Source of the DNA: Acidobacteriota bacterium
GTDB taxonomy: Bacteria > Acidobacteriota > Terriglobia > Terriglobales > SCQP01
Length of the DNA stretch: 64,000 nucleotides
NCBI GenBank assembly: GCA_021789895.1
Contig: JAJYIU010000003.1
Location: 1-64,000 of the forward strand
Direction of reading: 5' to 3'
The notes below the pieces were generated by a model, which saw only the letters and a list, made by a program, of their open reading frames with translations, ran no database searches and was not told the origin of the DNA. Positions 1-8,491 of the stretch are shown here, in pieces. The translations under genes were made by a program, and so were the position numbers. How positions within the stretch are numbered: position 1 is the first letter of the stretch; every line of letters begins with the position of its first letter.

Positions 1-344
1 TGGATTGCGTGACTTGCCTGAACCATGCCGTGCTGGTGATCGTGCCGGGCGCCATGGACTCGCCCGGCGTCGGCGATCAGGGCCCGGTCTATCACTACGA
101 CGGCAGCGTTTCCGGGGCGCTCTTCAAAGAGGGCGAAAAGATCCGTTTCGATCCCACCCTTGACGTCAACACCCTCAGCGCTTCCACCGCGACCAAGGCG
201 CTGCTCCGCGCGCTGCAACTCTATGGCGGGTTGATCGTGGACCAGACCGGATGCAATTGCTTCGGCATTTATTCCGACCTGGCGACCACGCCGGATAAAA
301 CCGGCATGAGCCTCATCGGTCAGCACCTCTGGCTCTATTACTAA
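1..344 (+). CDS. Secreted protein of unknown function, C-terminal part (cut by window edge)
   Basis: Only the last ~113 codons are inside the window; the frame is open from base 3 and ends at TAA 342-344. The sequence is clearly paralogous to the next gene: both share a CLNHALLAIVP-like segment, a GAxFxEGxKIRxDP segment, an ATKAxxRALQLYG helix, a VDQTG motif and the same HLWxYY C-terminus. A GTG at position 9 is internal to the homologous region and is not a credible start. The same pattern (basic linker, aspartate-proline turn, ALQxYG helix, VDxxG) occurs in uncharacterised secreted proteins of soil bacteria, so an extracellular role is inferred. The exact function is unknown. The tandem arrangement points to a local duplication. 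Confidence 0.75.
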   Translation, partial: DCVTCLNHAVLVIVPGAMDSPGVGDQGPVYHYDGSVSGALFKEGEKIRFDPTLDVNTLSASTATKALLRALQLYGGLIVDQTGCNCFGIYSDLATTPDKTGMSLIGQHLWLYY

Positions 345-496
345 ACGGCTAAGATGCGAACGCCGCCGCCGCTAAGCCGGTGGCGGCGTCGCGCTTCAGG
401 TAAAATCCCCCCACTTATGAGCGGTTGCTTCGATCAAGGGTATGTAGCCGGCTCGATAGTCTGACCGGAAATCAGCTCAGAGGAGCCTTTCCGGTT

Positions 497-1414
497 TTGA
501 ATTTACGTAACTTTGCGTTCTTTTTCTTGTTATCAGCGATGGCGAGTCTGGCCGCCTGCGGCGGCCAACCCGGCGGTGCATCCCGGCCGGCGGAGCAGGC
601 GGCCGGCCAGGGACGCTTGTTTCCCGGCGCCGGAGCGCAATGGCTTTATTCCCCGCCCAGCGGCGCGCCCTTGAATATCTCCAATCTCGCCTCCAGCCTG
701 GGCTTCGGCTTGCGCACGCATCAGGACGGTTTCGACTACCCGGTGGAATACACCCGCGGCCGGCATGGCTGTACCGAGTTTACCGATACCGGAAATTACG
801 GCTATCAGGATCACATCTGTGTTCCCAATCCGGCCAACGGATTTTGGCCTTCAACCGGCGGATGGGGCGCGAACGACGGACACCTGGTCGTGGTCGACAC
901 CGCAACACAGCGCTATTACGATTTCTGGAAACTCCTGGTTGACGCGCAAGGCCGGCCGGTCAGCACGAATGTCGGGGCGATTTTCAGTGGCAGTCTCGAC
1001 GGTGACGGTACGCCGGGCACGACGGCGGCCTATATCAGCGGGCTGGCAGGTGACATCCTGCCAGGCGAGTTGAACTGCGACACCTGCTTGAACCATGCCC
1101 TTTTGGCGATCGTGCCGGAAACCATGAACAGTCCGGGCGTAGGGAGTCAGGCGCCTGTGCGCCATGATGATGGCAACACGCCGGGCGCGATTTTCCGCGA
1201 AGGCGCGAAAATTCGTCTCGATCCTTCGCTGCCGTTGGCCGAAATGAACGCCTCCACTGCCACCAAGGCCATCATGCGCGCGCTGCAGCTCTATGGAGCC
1301 GTCATCGTGGACCAGACCGGGGGCGGCGGCATCGGCTTTTACACCAGCCTGGCCTCGCCGCCGGACGAAACCGGCATGAACCTGATTGGCCGGCATTTGT
1401 GGATTTATTACTGA
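497..1414 (+). CDS. Putative lipoprotein, paralogue of the upstream secreted protein
   Basis: A 305-residue protein starting at TTG 497, chosen because AGAGGAG lies 11 bases upstream and the N-terminus then reads as a clean lipoprotein signal. It has a hydrophobic FFFLLSAM core and a SLAAC lipobox with the cysteine at about residue 21. The mature part has a DGHLVVVD segment, paired cysteines (CDTC near residue 195), an EGAKIRLDPSL segment and an ALQLYG/VDQTG helix-turn. It is shared with the truncated gene ending at 344, suggesting tandem duplication. No catalytic motif is recognised. Its stop overlaps by 7 bases the convergent deacetylase that ends the exopolysaccharide locus, so an extracellular glycan-related role is possible but is only inference. 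Confidence 0.8.
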   Translation: MNLRNFAFFFLLSAMASLAACGGQPGGASRPAEQAAGQGRLFPGAGAQWLYSPPSGAPLNISNLASSLGFGLRTHQDGFDYPVEYTRGRHGCTEFTDTGNYGYQDHICVPNPANGFWPSTGGWGANDGHLVVVDTATQRYYDFWKLLVDAQGRPVSTNVGAIFSGSLDGDGTPGTTAAYISGLAGDILPGELNCDTCLNHALLAIVPETMNSPGVGSQAPVRHDDGNTPGAIFREGAKIRLDPSLPLAEMNASTATKAIMRALQLYGAVIVDQTGGGGIGFYTSLASPPDETGMNLIGRHLWIYY

Positions 1415-2199
1415 GCCCGGGCGGCTCGGGACGCGCCGGCGCGCTGCCAGCGGGCTACTTCGGCATCCCAGGCGCGCTGCCATTCGCGGGGAGTGCCATG
1501 GTAACGCGGGCTGATGGACATGCGCTTGAGATGATATAGATCGTCGCCGGCAGCATAGACGCCGCCATAGCAGTCCATGGCACAGCGATAGCCGGCGGCG
1601 CGTATGGCGGCGCGATCCAGCTCGCGGCAGTCCTGCGGCCAGCCGTAGGGAATGGCGAAGTCGAGCGAGGGCGAGCGCAGCTCCGCGCGCAGCCGCTGCA
1701 GCGGCTGCTCCAGCTCATGCTGCCGTTCCGTTGCCGAGAGCTGGGATAGGCGGGCGTGGCTGCAGGTATGCGAGCCCAGTCTAAAGCCGGCATTTTCCAA
1801 CTCCCGCGCCAGTTGCCAATGCATCATCCGCGGCGCTTTGCGCGCATCGTACCAATGGGGAGCGCACGCGCGGTCCAGGCAGCCGGTGACGATGAAGAAG
1901 GTCGCTTCCAAGCTCATCCGGTAGAGAATGGGTGCGGCGATTTCGGCATTGTCGGCATATCCATCGTCAAAGGTGATGGCCAGCCGCATCCGCGCTGGTG
2001 CCGGCGCCGCGTCCGGCGCCGGCGCTAGCAGCGCCGAGAGCGAAACCATCTCAAAGCGATCCTGCCAATAGCGGCACAAGGCTTCAAAGGATTTTGGCGG
2101 GTAGCGCAGCTCGTCCCGGCTCGCATCCGAGATGCTGTGAAAACAAATGATGCAACCCGTAGGAACGGGCGAAGTCTGAAGGGTGTCATGCCGCCACAT
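1408..2199 (-). CDS. Polysaccharide deacetylase (NodB/CE4 family)
   Basis: A 263-residue protein whose start ATG at 2199 has a good AAGGAG site and sits 2 bases after the stop of the preceding GNAT-FkbM gene. The CE4 metal site is visible: a TFDDGYADN motif (catalytic and metal-binding aspartates, about residue 85) and an HTCSH motif (metal histidines, about residue 150), followed by a FAIPYG strand. CE4 enzymes remove N- or O-acetyl groups from polysaccharides. As the last gene of the exopolysaccharide locus it probably trims the product or an intermediate. No signal peptide is evident, so a cytoplasmic lipid-linked substrate or non-classical export is possible. Confidence 0.88.
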   Translation of the reverse strand: MWRHDTLQTSPVPTGCIICFHSISDASRDELRYPPKSFEALCRYWQDRFEMVSLSALLAPAPDAAPAPARMRLAITFDDGYADNAEIAAPILYRMSLEATFFIVTGCLDRACAPHWYDARKAPRMMHWQLARELENAGFRLGSHTCSHARLSQLSATERQHELEQPLQRLRAELRSPSLDFAIPYGWPQDCRELDRAAIRAAGYRCAMDCYGGVYAAGDDLYHLKRMSISPRYHGTPREWQRAWDAEVARWQRAGASRAARAQ

Positions 2200-2201
2200 G
2201 T

Positions 2202-4232
2202 TCAATCTCCTTTTGAAACCTCGCATCGGCGCTGCGCCAGCACATAACCGACGTGCGCTTCCGGGGCGTAATGGCGGCGAATATCGTAGCCTAGCCACTC
2301 CAGGCGCTGCAGCAATTGGGCCGGTGGACGGGCATCGGACGCGGCGCGGTGATATTCCAGCGCCAGGCGCTGCACGTTGCGCCAGACTCGACGCGGGGTT
2401 TGCCAGATCACGGCGAACTCTTCGCCTTCGATATCCATTTTCAGCAGCTCCACCCGCGTCAGTCCGGCGAGGATCTGCTCCAGGGTGCGCGCCTCCACCT
2501 CCACCGCGGCCACTTGGCCCCCCCCGGCGGCGTCCTCCAGGCGGCTGTCGGTGGAACGTACATTCAGCAACAGACGGCGGGGTCCGGCGCGCGCGGTGAC
2601 CGCGGCGGCCAGCACCTGCACATTGCCGGCTCGGTTGCGTTCCAGATTGCGGCGCAACACATGCAGGCAGGCGGGATTGGGCTCGACCGCCAGCACCTGC
2701 CCCGCCGCCGCCAGCGCCCGCGCCGCGCGCAAGCTGAAGCAGCCGATATTGGCCCCCAGGTCCACGATCCATCCATCGCCGGGCAAATCGGGAAATTCGC
2801 GTTCATAAACCCGCTCGCGGAAAATTTCCCCCAGTTGCCACAATTCCGCCTGCGGCGAAAGGAATTCGATGACCATGCCGTTGCGAAATCGGCACTCGCT
2901 CAGCCGCCAGCCCAACAATTTATGGGCGAAGATTCGCGGCCAGTTTTTTGCCGCCTGCATGAACCAGCCGGCAGCGCGCAGGCGATAGGAAAGGGAGTGC
3001 CTCTGCGGAGGGGCGGGCGCGCCGGAATCATGCGGCCGCTCGCCCCCGGGAAGCTCGCGCGCCGCTGCCGCCGGCATGCGCCCAGAGCGGCTTGCAGCCG
3101 GCGCCGGCGGAGATGCCATTTTGGACGTCATTCCCAAGGCCGGCCATCCGGCCTGGCGGGGCAGCCGGAATGCCAGCTTGCCGGGAAAGGAACGCGCCAG
3201 CCGCAGCCGGTAGGTGGAGCGTGCCTGTTGGGTCCAGCGGTATTTATAGTGTTCATCACCGCGTAAAAAATCGAACCCGCGCTCGCCGCGGCGGATGCAA
3301 TCTTCCAGAATGCAGCTCATCAGGACGGTGCCGGGGCTGAGCGCAGCGGATTCCGGATCAAAGCCGCTTTGAAAAAAAGCGAACCGGTCGCCGGTTTGGA
3401 AGCCATACAGCGCCGCGCGGGGCTGGTCTCCGGCAAAAAGCAGGTACAGCCGCGGGCGGGAGCCGGATGGAGGATCCGCCGCCAGCCGCAGATGAAATTC
3501 GCGCAGGGCGCCGGATTCGAAAATGCCGGGCTGCGATTTTTGGCGCCGGCGCAGGTTATGCATGCGGAACAGCTCCGGCAGCATCTCCGCCAGCCGTGGC
3601 GGCGAGGTGATGCATTCCAGGTGGAAGCTGCCCCATTGGCGCTGCCAGGCGCGCCGCCGCCGCCGGATCTCGGAACGGAAGTTGGGGCTGCACTGCGCCA
3701 GCAGTTGATCGAAACCGGCGGGGAGTGAAAGGAACGGCAGATCGTATTCCGCTGAGTTTTCACATCGCAAATCAGTGCTCTGCAGGCAGGCCTCGAGCCG
3801 GGAAGCCGCGGGCAGGGAATGCAGGTCGGCTAGGCGCCATCCCTCGAGCGCCAGCAGATGCCGCGCCAGGCGCGGCCCGGTTTCCGGATGCGCATCCGGC
3901 GACAGCACCAGATCGAGTTCGTCGCCGCCGCTGCCTTCCGCCAGCCATTCCAGGCGCGGCAGCAGAGGATGGGGCTGCAGCCGCAAAGGCAGCAGCCCCG
4001 CCAGCCGTCCGTCGGGCAGCCATTCCAGCAACACCCGCGGGCGCAGCCGCGGATGAGCGCGCAACCAGCCATATTGCCAGGCCCAGCTTAGAAATGGATG
4101 GTGAACGCCGGCGTCGGCCAGCAGGCGGTCCCAGGCGGGGCGCAGGGCGGCCAATTCGTCTGGATTTTGACAGAGGCGATTTCCGCCGCCGCCAAGCGAA
4201 CGCGCCAAACTTGAGCCGGGGTGCGTAGCCAT
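2202..4232 (-). CDS. Fusion: CelD/BioF2-type GNAT acyltransferase + FkbM methyltransferase
   Basis: A single 676-residue reading frame. Residues ~10-350 form a CelD/FemAB-type double GNAT domain (LSWAWQYGW entry segment, central arginine-rich SEIRRRRRAW, GFDFLRGDEHYKYRW near the end), a family that acylates sugars or amino sugars in exopolysaccharide loci. A proline/alanine-rich linker (~355-400) follows. Residues ~435-670 form an FkbM-type methyltransferase with AdoMet motif VDLGANIGCFS (~486), VEPNP and LKMDIEGEEF. Start ATG 4232 lies 4 bases after the upstream stop; an upstream TTG at 4253 is possible. The fusion should couple acylation and O-methylation of the same polymer or repeat unit. 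Two contiguous complete domains make a sequencing artefact unlikely. Confidence 0.85.
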   Translation of the reverse strand: MATHPGSSLARSLGGGGNRLCQNPDELAALRPAWDRLLADAGVHHPFLSWAWQYGWLRAHPRLRPRVLLEWLPDGRLAGLLPLRLQPHPLLPRLEWLAEGSGGDELDLVLSPDAHPETGPRLARHLLALEGWRLADLHSLPAASRLEACLQSTDLRCENSAEYDLPFLSLPAGFDQLLAQCSPNFRSEIRRRRRAWQRQWGSFHLECITSPPRLAEMLPELFRMHNLRRRQKSQPGIFESGALREFHLRLAADPPSGSRPRLYLLFAGDQPRAALYGFQTGDRFAFFQSGFDPESAALSPGTVLMSCILEDCIRRGERGFDFLRGDEHYKYRWTQQARSTYRLRLARSFPGKLAFRLPRQAGWPALGMTSKMASPPAPAASRSGRMPAAAARELPGGERPHDSGAPAPPQRHSLSYRLRAAGWFMQAAKNWPRIFAHKLLGWRLSECRFRNGMVIEFLSPQAELWQLGEIFRERVYEREFPDLPGDGWIVDLGANIGCFSLRAARALAAAGQVLAVEPNPACLHVLRRNLERNRAGNVQVLAAAVTARAGPRRLLLNVRSTDSRLEDAAGGGQVAAVEVEARTLEQILAGLTRVELLKMDIEGEEFAVIWQTPRRVWRNVQRLALEYHRAASDARPPAQLLQRLEWLGYDIRRHYAPEAHVGYVLAQRRCEVSKGD

Positions 4233-4236
4233 GGGT

Positions 4237-7032
4237 TCAAGTCTCGCTGCCAAAGCTCGCCAGCGGCGCGGGCGTGATCGCCGCCGGGGCGGCCGGGGTG
4301 ATCGCCGGCGCCGCAGTCAAAGTGGGGACGGCGGCTGTCACCCCGGCGCCGCCCGGCAGTGGGAGCGCGGCGGTGGCCGGCGCGGCGGCGAGCTGGCGGA
4401 TTTGTTGCAGCAAGCCGCGATGCCGCGCCTGTAACCAGAACATGTAGCCGGCGGCGCCGGTCAGCGCCAGCACCGGCAATTGCAGCTTCGGCGCCCAGCC
4501 CGAGATTAAATACGCCTCTGGAACCAGCAGGGCGGCCATGAACAGGCTGGCTTCCGCCGCCGGCCGCAAGGCGGCCAGCAGCTCCGCCGGCCGCAGCCGT
4601 ACCACCCGCACCGATATCACAAAATGCAGCAGCGTCATCAGTGTCCGCGCCAGCAGCAGCGCGCAGGCGACTCCATAAATGCCGTTCCAGCGCGCGCCGG
4701 CGATCAGGCTGGGCGGCAATAGCAGCATCCAAAGTACGGTGAAGCGGCTGAGGATTTCCGGCCGTCCCATGGCTTTATAGGCGTCGCCAAAATGATGGCT
4801 GGCGGCCCGCACCAGCGCATACAGCGCCAGTATGCGGAGCACTGAAATCGAGGGCAGCCAATTCCAGCCATACGCGATAATGACCAGCGGCCCGGCGGTG
4901 ATCAGCAGGCCGGTGGCGATGGGCACGGTGAGCAGCGAGCTGTAACGCATGGTGGCCAGCAGCGCGCGCCGTAACGCGGTCATATCCGATTGCAGGCGGC
5001 TGAGGGCGGGAAAGACGACCCGGCTGGCGATATAGATCAGGTTGAGCAGCGCCAAATCGGGGATTCGGTATGCGAGCGTGTAATAGCCCAGCGCTACTTT
5101 GCCGAGCATGCGGGCGATGATGAACGCATCCAGATTGAGCAGCAGCGTGCCGCAAAGCTCCATCAGGTAAATATGGCGGGCGTAGCGCAGCATGCGGCGC
5201 GCCAATTCGCCCGACCAGCCCCAATGCGGATGCCAATCGAGCAGCAGCCACAGCGCCGCGGCATAGACGATGCCGCCCAGCAACTGTCCCCAGATCAGGC
5301 TCCAGGCGCCCAGCCCGAGCAGCGCCAGCAAAACGCTGCTCAGGCCCTTGATCAAGGACTGCGTGAAATCGGGCAGCATTTTCCGGCGAAACGCCAGTTG
5401 GCGGCGCATCAGCGCGTCGGGCGAGCTGCTGAAAGCGCTGCAGAGCAGCGAAAACGAGAGCACGCGCAGCATCGGCGCCACCGGCGGTGCATGGAAAAAC
5501 GCAGCGGCCGGCGGCGCCGCCGCCCACGCCAGCGCGATCGTGAGCAGCGAAGTGGGCAGCAGCAGCCAGAAGCCCAGGTTGGCGGCAGCCTCGGCGTCGC
5601 GGGGCTCGAAAATCACCGCCGAGGCCAGGCCCAGGCTGCCCAAAGTTTCCAACAGGCTCAACGCGCTCAGGACGATGGCCACCTCGCCAAAATCGTTTGG
5701 CGCCAGCAGCCGGGCGAGCAGCATGGTGGTGGCGAAAACCAGTAATTTGCCGAGTGCGAACGAACTGTAGGCCCAAACCATGCCGCTTGCCACCGTGCGC
5801 CGGTTCACATCCGGATCGGCGGCCGCCGACAGGCTGCGTCGGGTGCGTTCCCAGGCGGCCGCCTGCTGCCCGGTCAGGTGCCGGCGCCAGCCGTTCAGGC
5901 ACGCAAACTGCGCCAGGAAGAAAAAGTAAAGCGCTTCCCCCTTGCCCCAGGCGTGATGAAAGCGGCGGGAAATCGCAGCCAGGCCGGCCAGCAGATAGAG
6001 CCCAAATTGCATCCACGCCAGCGCCGCGATCCAGGCCGGTATTTGCGAGGAGAGCACCAGGGGCGGGCTGGAGAGAAGCGCCAGGCTCATCCAGAGGGCG
6101 CTCAACGGGCGCAGCCGGCAATGGCACCAGACTTTCAGCCGGCGCAAGCCGCGCAAGCTGAGCAATTCCGGTCGCAGCAATTGCAACGCCTGCCAACGCC
6201 CAGCCGCCATCCGGCTTCTGCGCTCCCATTCATCCCGGGTGTGCGCCGAAGGTTGTTCATAGGAACGGGCGCCGGCGGCAAACGCGACCCGCCGGCCGCG
6301 GCTGACTACCTGCAGAATCTGGAAAAGATCGTCATTGACCATGACCTGTGCCGGCAGCGCATGGTAGAGTTCGCGGCGCAGCGCCAGAATTTCCCCCGAT
6401 CCGGCCACCACCGTGCCGGTCTCATCTTCGAGCCGCAGCAGGCGGTTTTCGTAATTCCAATAAACGCTCTCGCCGCCGCCGACGCCGGCAAGCGTGGCCA
6501 CCTGTTTATTGCCCACCGCGGCGCCGACCGCGGCATCCGCGAACGGCTCGGCCATGCGCAACAGCGCATCGGCGCTGTAAAGATTGCTGGCATCGGAAAA
6601 CAACAGCACTTCCCCTCGGGCTTGTTGCACTGCCAGGTTCAGTGCGGTGGCTTTGCCTTGGCGCTGTGCGTACGACAACAACCGTACCCGGCCGCTGTCC
6701 CGCGCGCGCACGCAATCGGCGGTGCCGTCTTCCGAACCGTCGTCCACCACCAGAATTTCCAGCCTCTCCGCCGGATAATCCAGTTGCAGCGCGTTGTCCA
6801 GCCGGGCGCCGATGGCGTCGGCTTCGTTATGCGCGGCAATGATCAGGCTGAAGAAGGGCAGCCGTGTTGGGCGCGGCGGCGCCGGCAGCGCTCTTCTCCG
6901 CGCTCGTACCCACAACAGGGCGGGATAGCCGGCCCAGACGGCCAGCAAGACTCCCAGGCCGGTCAAAAACATGCCGGCGTCCAGGCCCAGAAACCAGGAC
7001 CAGGCGTGCATCAATGTGGTGGTGGGAGACAT
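4237..7032 (-). CDS. Fusion: GT2 glycosyltransferase + Wzx-type polysaccharide flippase
   Basis: A 931-residue protein starting at ATG 7032, 11 bases after the GT4 stop, with AGGA upstream. Residues ~1-405 are a membrane GT2: an N-terminal TM segment, nucleotide-binding VVDDGSEDG, a FSDASN divalent-metal loop, GSGEILALRREL, a VNDDLF acid motif and RMAAGRW in the place of QxxRW, then several TM helices. From ~415 (MVWAYSSFALGKLL) to ~900 there is a polysaccharide-transport/MOP-type flippase with about 12 TM helices (PNDFGEVAIVLS, GYYTLAYRIPDL). The C-terminal tail is Ala/Pro low complexity. GT2 enzymes and Wzx flippases are normally separate proteins. The fusion suggests handover of the lipid-linked repeat from the last sugar transfer to flipping. 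Confidence 0.85.
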   Translation of the reverse strand: MSPTTTLMHAWSWFLGLDAGMFLTGLGVLLAVWAGYPALLWVRARRRALPAPPRPTRLPFFSLIIAAHNEADAIGARLDNALQLDYPAERLEILVVDDGSEDGTADCVRARDSGRVRLLSYAQRQGKATALNLAVQQARGEVLLFSDASNLYSADALLRMAEPFADAAVGAAVGNKQVATLAGVGGGESVYWNYENRLLRLEDETGTVVAGSGEILALRRELYHALPAQVMVNDDLFQILQVVSRGRRVAFAAGARSYEQPSAHTRDEWERRSRMAAGRWQALQLLRPELLSLRGLRRLKVWCHCRLRPLSALWMSLALLSSPPLVLSSQIPAWIAALAWMQFGLYLLAGLAAISRRFHHAWGKGEALYFFFLAQFACLNGWRRHLTGQQAAAWERTRRSLSAAADPDVNRRTVASGMVWAYSSFALGKLLVFATTMLLARLLAPNDFGEVAIVLSALSLLETLGSLGLASAVIFEPRDAEAAANLGFWLLLPTSLLTIALAWAAAPPAAAFFHAPPVAPMLRVLSFSLLCSAFSSSPDALMRRQLAFRRKMLPDFTQSLIKGLSSVLLALLGLGAWSLIWGQLLGGIVYAAALWLLLDWHPHWGWSGELARRMLRYARHIYLMELCGTLLLNLDAFIIARMLGKVALGYYTLAYRIPDLALLNLIYIASRVVFPALSRLQSDMTALRRALLATMRYSSLLTVPIATGLLITAGPLVIIAYGWNWLPSISVLRILALYALVRAASHHFGDAYKAMGRPEILSRFTVLWMLLLPPSLIAGARWNGIYGVACALLLARTLMTLLHFVISVRVVRLRPAELLAALRPAAEASLFMAALLVPEAYLISGWAPKLQLPVLALTGAAGYMFWLQARHRGLLQQIRQLAAAPATAALPLPGGAGVTAAVPTLTAAPAITPAAPAAITPAPLASFGSET

Positions 7033-7043
7033 CCGGGTCCTGT

Positions 7044-8369
7044 TCAGGTTGGGATCGGGGTTGGAGTGGAGAGGGCCGCCGGCGCGGCGCTCGCGATCGC
7101 GCGCGAAAGCTGCCGCGCGCAGGTCAATAAATCGAAATCCTCGGCCACGGTTTGCCGCCCGGCTTCGCCCCAGCGGCGGCGCAATTCGGCATCGCGCGCG
7201 CGCTCGATCGCCTCGCTCAAGCCGGCCGCGTCGCCGGGCTCGATCAGCCATCCGTTGGCGCCGCTGTTGATTAATTCAGGGATTCCCGATATCCGGCTGG
7301 AAAGCGCCGGTAATCCGGATGCCATGGCCTCCATCAGCGCCACCGGAATGCCATCCATGCGGCCGCCGGGTTCGCGCAGGCTGGGCAGAACGAACACGTC
7401 CGCCCAGGCCAGTTGTTCGCGCACCTGCGGCAGCGTAAGCCAGCCCAGCAAGCGCACCTGCGCCGCCAGTCCCAGCCCCCCGATCCGGCTTTCCAGCCGC
7501 CGCCGCTCCGGGCCGTCCCCTGCCAGCCGCAGTTCAAATTCCATTCGGCCGCGCAAGCGCGCGCAAGCTTCCAGCAAAATCGAGTGGCCTTTATATGGAC
7601 GCAATGCCGCGACGCACAACAGCCGCAGCGGGCGCTCTGAAACCGGCGTGGCCGCGCTTCTGGCGCGCGCTAACTCCTCATAATCGCCGGTAGGCACGCC
7701 GCAGTGGATGATGCGCAATTTTTCCTCCGCGCCCGGCGCCAGGCGCAGCAGTTCATCGCGGTTGTATCGGCTGATGGCGGCGACGAAGGCCGCCGCTTCT
7801 ATCTTTTGCCTGAGCAGTGTCGGGTGTTCGAACAAATCGTGCGCGTGCACGGTAAAGCTGAAGGGAATGCCGGTCAGCCGATGGATGGCCATGGCCGCCA
7901 TGGCCGGATGGGTGGCGAAGTGTGCGTGCAGGTGGCGTATGCCCGCCGCGCGGCAAGAATCGGCCAGGCGCGACACCTGCGGCCAATAAGCCAGCGTAGC
8001 CGCCAGCAGGTTGAAATCGCGCCGCCCGCCCCAGGCAAGTTCGGCCCAGGCGGATCGTTCGGCGCGATGCCGCAGCCATCGGCTGCCCGCGCCAATCCAG
8101 GCGCCCGGGCCCCAGTCCGGCCATACCATGGCCGAACTCAGCGCCTGGGTTTCCGGATGCTGCCGGCCGGAGGCCGCTCTGCGCAGAGGCAGAATTTTTA
8201 GCTTGTGCCCCAGTTCGCGCATCGCCAGCATCTCGCGCAGAATGAATGTCTCGGTCAATAAGGGAAAGCGGGAAACAATATAGGCAATCGCCGGCCGGCT
8301 GCCCGGCGCGACAAGATCGGCTTTTGACCATTCGGTTTGAGAGCTGTCTAACCCACAATCTACAGGCAA
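7044..8369 (-). CDS. GT4 glycosyltransferase of the exopolysaccharide locus
   Basis: A 441-residue GT-B enzyme. The N-terminal domain opens with IAYIVSRFPLLTETFILREM, typical of colanic-acid-type GT4 enzymes, and contains LHAHFATHPA and FTVHAHDLFE. The C-terminal nucleotide-sugar domain shows the GT4 EX7E region (GIPVALMEAMASGLPALSS, then ISGIPELI) at about residues 345-375. The start is TTG 8369, the only initiation codon upstream of the conserved N-terminus, with GGGGGAG just before it. A 122-base gap without recognisable signals separates it from the tandem GT4 gene upstream. It probably adds one sugar to the undecaprenyl-linked repeat at the cytoplasmic membrane face. Confidence 0.88.
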   Translation of the reverse strand: MPVDCGLDSSQTEWSKADLVAPGSRPAIAYIVSRFPLLTETFILREMLAMRELGHKLKILPLRRAASGRQHPETQALSSAMVWPDWGPGAWIGAGSRWLRHRAERSAWAELAWGGRRDFNLLAATLAYWPQVSRLADSCRAAGIRHLHAHFATHPAMAAMAIHRLTGIPFSFTVHAHDLFEHPTLLRQKIEAAAFVAAISRYNRDELLRLAPGAEEKLRIIHCGVPTGDYEELARARSAATPVSERPLRLLCVAALRPYKGHSILLEACARLRGRMEFELRLAGDGPERRRLESRIGGLGLAAQVRLLGWLTLPQVREQLAWADVFVLPSLREPGGRMDGIPVALMEAMASGLPALSSRISGIPELINSGANGWLIEPGDAAGLSEAIERARDAELRRRWGEAGRQTVAEDFDLLTCARQLSRAIASAAPAALSTPTPIPT

Positions 8370-8491
8370 ACCTCTCCCCCAGCACTCCGCACCCGCCGTT
8401 GCGCATGCGCGAGTATTCCTGATTCCAAAGATGAAATGGATGCCGGACGCCGGGCGGCGGCATCATGCCGCGTTACGAGGCTCGCTGCTTT

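Noticed and set aside
4775-6229. A 484-codon minus-strand frame inside the GT2-flippase gene.
   Set aside because: It is an out-of-frame shadow of the conserved flippase and has no membrane pattern.
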